Positions 38,901 through 41,016 of a DNA stretch of 41,016 nucleotides are shown piece after piece; position 1 is the stretch's first letter, and each line of letters opens with the position of its first letter. A model generated the notes under the pieces. The model did not search any database. It saw only the letters and a list, made by a program, of their open reading frames with translations, and was not told the DNA's origin. Origin of the DNA: an uncultured Paraglaciecola sp. (lineage in GTDB: Bacteria; Pseudomonadota; Gammaproteobacteria; Enterobacterales; Alteromonadaceae); the NCBI RefSeq assembly GCF_913058035.1, contig NZ_CAJXPA010000017.1, positions 1 to 41,016 on the forward strand. The letters are read 5' to 3'. A program made the position numbers and the translations under genes.

Positions 38901-41016
38901 TTGCCTCTGAGGTAACACGTGTTGCTCAAGAAGTAGGTACGGATGGTATTTTAGGTGGCCAGGCAGAAGTAGCTGGTGTGACCGGCGCCTGGGGTGACTT
39001 AACCCGCAATGTAAACCGCTTAGCCAACAACCTTACTGATCAAGTAAGAGATATCTCTCGAGTCACTTCTGCTGTGGCAAAAGGTGATCTGGAACAGAAA
39101 ATTACAGTGGAGGCACAAGGTGAGGTACTGGAATTAAAAAATACCATCAATTCAATGACTGACACCTTGTCATTGTTTGCTAATCAGGTGACTTATGTTG
39201 CTAAAGAGGTCGGTGATGAGGGTAAACTTGGTGGTCAAGCCGATGTACCAGAAGCCCAAGGTATATGGCGAAATCTTACGGATAATGTAAATGAGCTGGC
39301 GGACAACCTGACTCGTCAAATACGTGCAATTTTAACGGTAGTAACCGATGTTACTCAAGGTAACCTTACCGGCAGTATTGATGTCGCGGCAAAAGGTGAA
39401 GTAGAGACATTAAAAAACGGTTTGAACCAAATGATCCTGACATTGAAAGAAACGTCGGATATCAACAATGAACAAGATTGGTTAAAAAGTAATTTATCTT
39501 ATTTTGTTCGTTTGATGCAAGGTAATAGCAACTTGCAGGCTCTGGCCGATGTAGTAATTACCAAAGTATGTACAGTGCTAAATGTGCAACATGGTGTGTT
39601 CTATGCTTTAGAGAGCAACTTTAATAAAGACATCGATAAGCCAATGTTGTACATGTTGGCTAGCTATGCTTTTCACGAACGAAAATCAGTTGCCAACCGC
39701 TTTGAGATTGGCCAAGGATTGGTAGGACAAGCGGCTCTCGAAAAGAAGCGTATTCTGGTACACAATATACCAGGTGATTATATTCAAGTAAGCTCAGGAC
39801 TAGGTAATGCCCAACCATTAACAGTAGTGGTATTGCCGGTCGTATTCGAAAATGAACTATTAGGGGTGCTGGAATTAGGCTCATTTTCACCTTTCACTGA
39901 AATTAGCCTTAACTTTCTTGATCAGCTAATGGAAAGCCTAGGAATTGTCGCCAATGCGGTGGTTGCCAGTGCACAAACAGAGAGTTTACTAACTGAATCT
40001 CAATCATTATCTGAAGAACTACAAAAACAACAGGAAGAGTTGAAGAACAGTAATGTGAAACTTGAAACACAAGCGAAAAACTTACAAGACTCAGAAGCAA
40101 AACTAAAAAATAAACAAGAAGAGCTACAACAAACAAATGAAGAGTTAGAAGAAAAGTCACGTGTATTAGCGGACCAAAAACACGAAGTTGAAAGTGCCAA
40201 GATACAACTCGAAGAAAAAGCACAACAGCTGGCTATTTCATCGAAATATAAGTCTGAATTTTTAGCTAATATGTCCCATGAATTAAGAACACCACTGAAT
40301 AGCTTAATGGTGTTGTCTGATGGTTTACGAAAAAATATAGATAAAAACTTTACCGATAAGCAAGTAGAAAAAATGGCAACAATTCATGATTCTGGTATTG
40401 AATTGTTGGAATTAATAAATGAAATTCTTGACTTGGCCAAAATTGAAGCTGGAAAAATGTTAGTTCAGGTGGGAGATATTTTCCTACAGCGCATTCAAAA
40501 TTGGGCTGCGCGTGGTTTCAATCAGATGGCTGAAAATAAAGGGATTACATTTGAAACTGAGCTCGATCCGTCACTACCTAAAACAATATTGACCGATGAA
40601 AAACGCCTACAACAAGTGATTAAAAACTTCATTTCTAATGCAATTAAATTTACTAATAAAGGTCAGGTGACCCTGAGTATTTATCACGCAAAAACAGGTT
40701 GGACACAAAATAATAGGCATTTAAATGAAGCATCTACTGTTGTAGCCTTTAGCGTGACTGACAGCGGTATCGGTATTCCTGCTGATAAACATCAAGTTAT
40801 TTTTGAGGCATTCCAACAAGCTGATGGGAGCACCAGTCGAAAGTATGGCGGCACAGGATTAGGGTTATCAATTAGTCGAGAAATTGCGCATTTACTTGCG
40901 GGTGAAATTATTTTAGAGAGTGGGGTAGGTAAAGGCAGTTCATTTACCCTATTTATACCGCATACTTACCCAGAGCAAGCTGATGATGATGGCAATAGCC
41001 GCTTGCTTGATTACAG
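35915..41016 (+). CDS. Giant poly-HAMP GAF histidine kinase, cut by window edge
   Basis: An open frame of 1700 codons from the ATG at 35915 with no stop before the window end. Residues about 25-1180 are a HAMP array: an N-terminal HAMP, a divergent 93-residue unit (75-167), then 11 units of exactly 92 residues (168-1179). Each unit joins a divergent HAMP ([14 protein letters not shown]) to a canonical HAMP ([19 protein letters not shown]). A GAF domain (about 1185-1350), a long coiled coil, and HisKA with His1455 ([11 protein letters not shown]) follow. The ATPase has Asn1575, Asp1616 (DSGIGIP) and GGTGLGLS. No membrane helix is seen, so it is cytosolic. The layout resembles fungal group III (Nik1/Os-1) kinases; receiver domains probably follow beyond the edge. 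Confidence 0.93.
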   Translation, partial: MNVKELSSQDILKALQAWKDESNVIDHKGLLKVLRAYRNGSFSTRLPDNQTGIAGEIARALNESIELNQLLLKEFSRVGKAVSREGKLSQRVSINGATGHWAETVNAYNSTIDGMAEPVGEFGRIVAAIAKGDLTEPMALEIEGRPLKGEFLRVAKITNQMINLLNSFSSEVTRVSLEVGTDGILGGQARIRGVSGVWLELTNSVNGMADNLTGQVRNIATVATAVANGDLSQRITVEAKGEVLQLKETLNTMVERLTQFSSEVTRVARDVGTAGKLGGSADVRDVSGVWQELTNNVNGMAYNLTSQVRNIATVATAVANGDLSRKITVDAQGEMLELKDTINTMVDRLTQFSSEVTRVAREVGTDGQLGGKAKVPDVAGVWQDLTNNVNNMADNLTSQVRNIATVATAVAYGDLSRKVTVDAKGEVSELKTTINTMVDSLTQFSSEVTRVAREVGTEGKLGGKAEVRGVAGVWQDLTNNVNGMADNLTGQVRNIATVATAVANGDLSQKITVDAQGEVLELKDTINTMVDRLTQFSSEVTRVAREVGTDGQLGGQAQVPDVAGVWQDLTNNVNGMAANLTGQVRNIATVATAVANGDLSQKITVEVKGEVLELKNTLNNMVEKLKKFSSEVTRVAQEVGTDGVLGGKANVENVAGVWQELTNNVNGMADNLTNQVRNIATVATAVANGDLSQSITVEAKGEVLELKSTINTMVEKLTQFSSEVTRVAREVGTEGVLGGKANVVGVGGTWQDLTNNVNGMADNLTSQVRNIATVAKAVAEGDLSQRITVKAKGEVAELKDTINTMVEKLTQFSSEVTRVAQQVGTEGILGGKAEVQDVAGVWQDLTNNVNGMADNLTNQVRNIATVATAVANGDLGQKITVDAKGEILELKNTINIMVDKLTQFASEVTRVAQEVGTDGILGGKAEVKNVSGAWQDLTNNVNGMADNLTNQVRNIASVATAVANGDLGQKITVDAKGEILELKDTLNTMVDRLTQFASEVTRVAQEVGTDGILGGQAEVAGVTGAWGDLTRNVNRLANNLTDQVRDISRVTSAVAKGDLEQKITVEAQGEVLELKNTINSMTDTLSLFANQVTYVAKEVGDEGKLGGQADVPEAQGIWRNLTDNVNELADNLTRQIRAILTVVTDVTQGNLTGSIDVAAKGEVETLKNGLNQMILTLKETSDINNEQDWLKSNLSYFVRLMQGNSNLQALADVVITKVCTVLNVQHGVFYALESNFNKDIDKPMLYMLASYAFHERKSVANRFEIGQGLVGQAALEKKRILVHNIPGDYIQVSSGLGNAQPLTVVVLPVVFENELLGVLELGSFSPFTEISLNFLDQLMESLGIVANAVVASAQTESLLTESQSLSEELQKQQEELKNSNVKLETQAKNLQDSEAKLKNKQEELQQTNEELEEKSRVLADQKHEVESAKIQLEEKAQQLAISSKYKSEFLANMSHELRTPLNSLMVLSDGLRKNIDKNFTDKQVEKMATIHDSGIELLELINEILDLAKIEAGKMLVQVGDIFLQRIQNWAARGFNQMAENKGITFETELDPSLPKTILTDEKRLQQVIKNFISNAIKFTNKGQVTLSIYHAKTGWTQNNRHLNEASTVVAFSVTDSGIGIPADKHQVIFEAFQQADGSTSRKYGGTGLGLSISREIAHLLAGEIILESGVGKGSSFTLFIPHTYPEQADDDGNSRLLDY
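36416..39451 (+). repeat. 11 tandem 276-bp coding units (poly-HAMP)
   Basis: The Phe of the FSSEV/FASEV/FANQV motif recurs at 36416, 36692, 36968, 37244, 37520, 37796, 38072, 38348, 38624, 38900 and 39176, exactly 276 bases apart each time. Middle units are nearly identical in protein but differ at many third codon positions. Units 10 and 11 are the most divergent. Confidence 0.97.

Noticed and set aside
36416-39451. Tandem 276-bp repeats as a recent mobile or CRISPR-like array
   Set aside because: The units are coding, in frame, and differ mostly at synonymous sites, so they are protein domain repeats.
39660-40223. Minus-strand ORFs with hydrophobic stretches
   Set aside because: Antisense of the GAF and coiled-coil parts of the poly-HAMP kinase.

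Overview
The window looks like chromosomal DNA of a marine gammaproteobacterium of the Alteromonadales (Glaciecola/Paraglaciecola/Alteromonas-like). This is inferred from AT-rich DNA, a full-length SMC next to zipA and ligA with divergent cysZ, and protein wording typical of that order. No rRNA, tRNA, CRISPR array or complete insertion sequence was seen.

Layout. (1) 1-8230 is a conserved housekeeping block: cysZ (minus, cut by the window edge), then smc, zipA, ligA and a small DUF3392 membrane protein on plus. (2) 9099-13185 is a four-gene plus-strand operon for periplasmic or membrane-linked sugar/glycoside oxidation: a Tat-exported TIM-barrel isomerase-like protein, a GMC flavoprotein dehydrogenase, its small Tat-type subunit (gluconate 2-dehydrogenase subunit 3 family), and a DUF1080 (3-keto-disaccharide hydrolase family) protein. 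(3) 13186-18685 is looser accessory DNA: a secreted CocE/S15-like hydrolase of higher GC, a secreted subtilisin-like protease flanked by imperfect direct repeats, a decayed PAS-GGDEF gene and other coding relics. (4) 18686-20041 is glpT. (5) 20661-30736 is a complete set for guanine/xanthine to allantoate. On minus, xdhA-xdhB-xdhC-uraD-uraH-guaD-puuD are tightly packed and mostly overlapping; on plus, divergent, are a RutR-like TetR regulator and puuE. A near-perfect RutR-type palindrome lies in the xdhA promoter. (6) 31667-41016 is a sensory operon: a response regulator, a CheR-PAS-histidine kinase without a CheB domain, a stand-alone receiver, and a giant soluble kinase with 11 exact 92-residue tandem poly-HAMP units, a GAF domain and a histidine kinase core, which runs off the right edge.

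How the genes work together. In the purine block GuaD makes xanthine from guanine, XdhAB (matured by XdhC) makes urate, PuuD makes 5-hydroxyisourate, UraH and UraD make S-allantoin, and PuuE opens it to allantoate. Later steps are not in the window. In the sugar block the GMC enzyme and its small subunit would oxidise a sugar (probably at C3), and the DUF1080 and TIM-barrel proteins would process the keto-sugar; no cytochrome c partner is present. The most unusual locus is the poly-HAMP kinase operon, whose input signal cannot be read from sequence.
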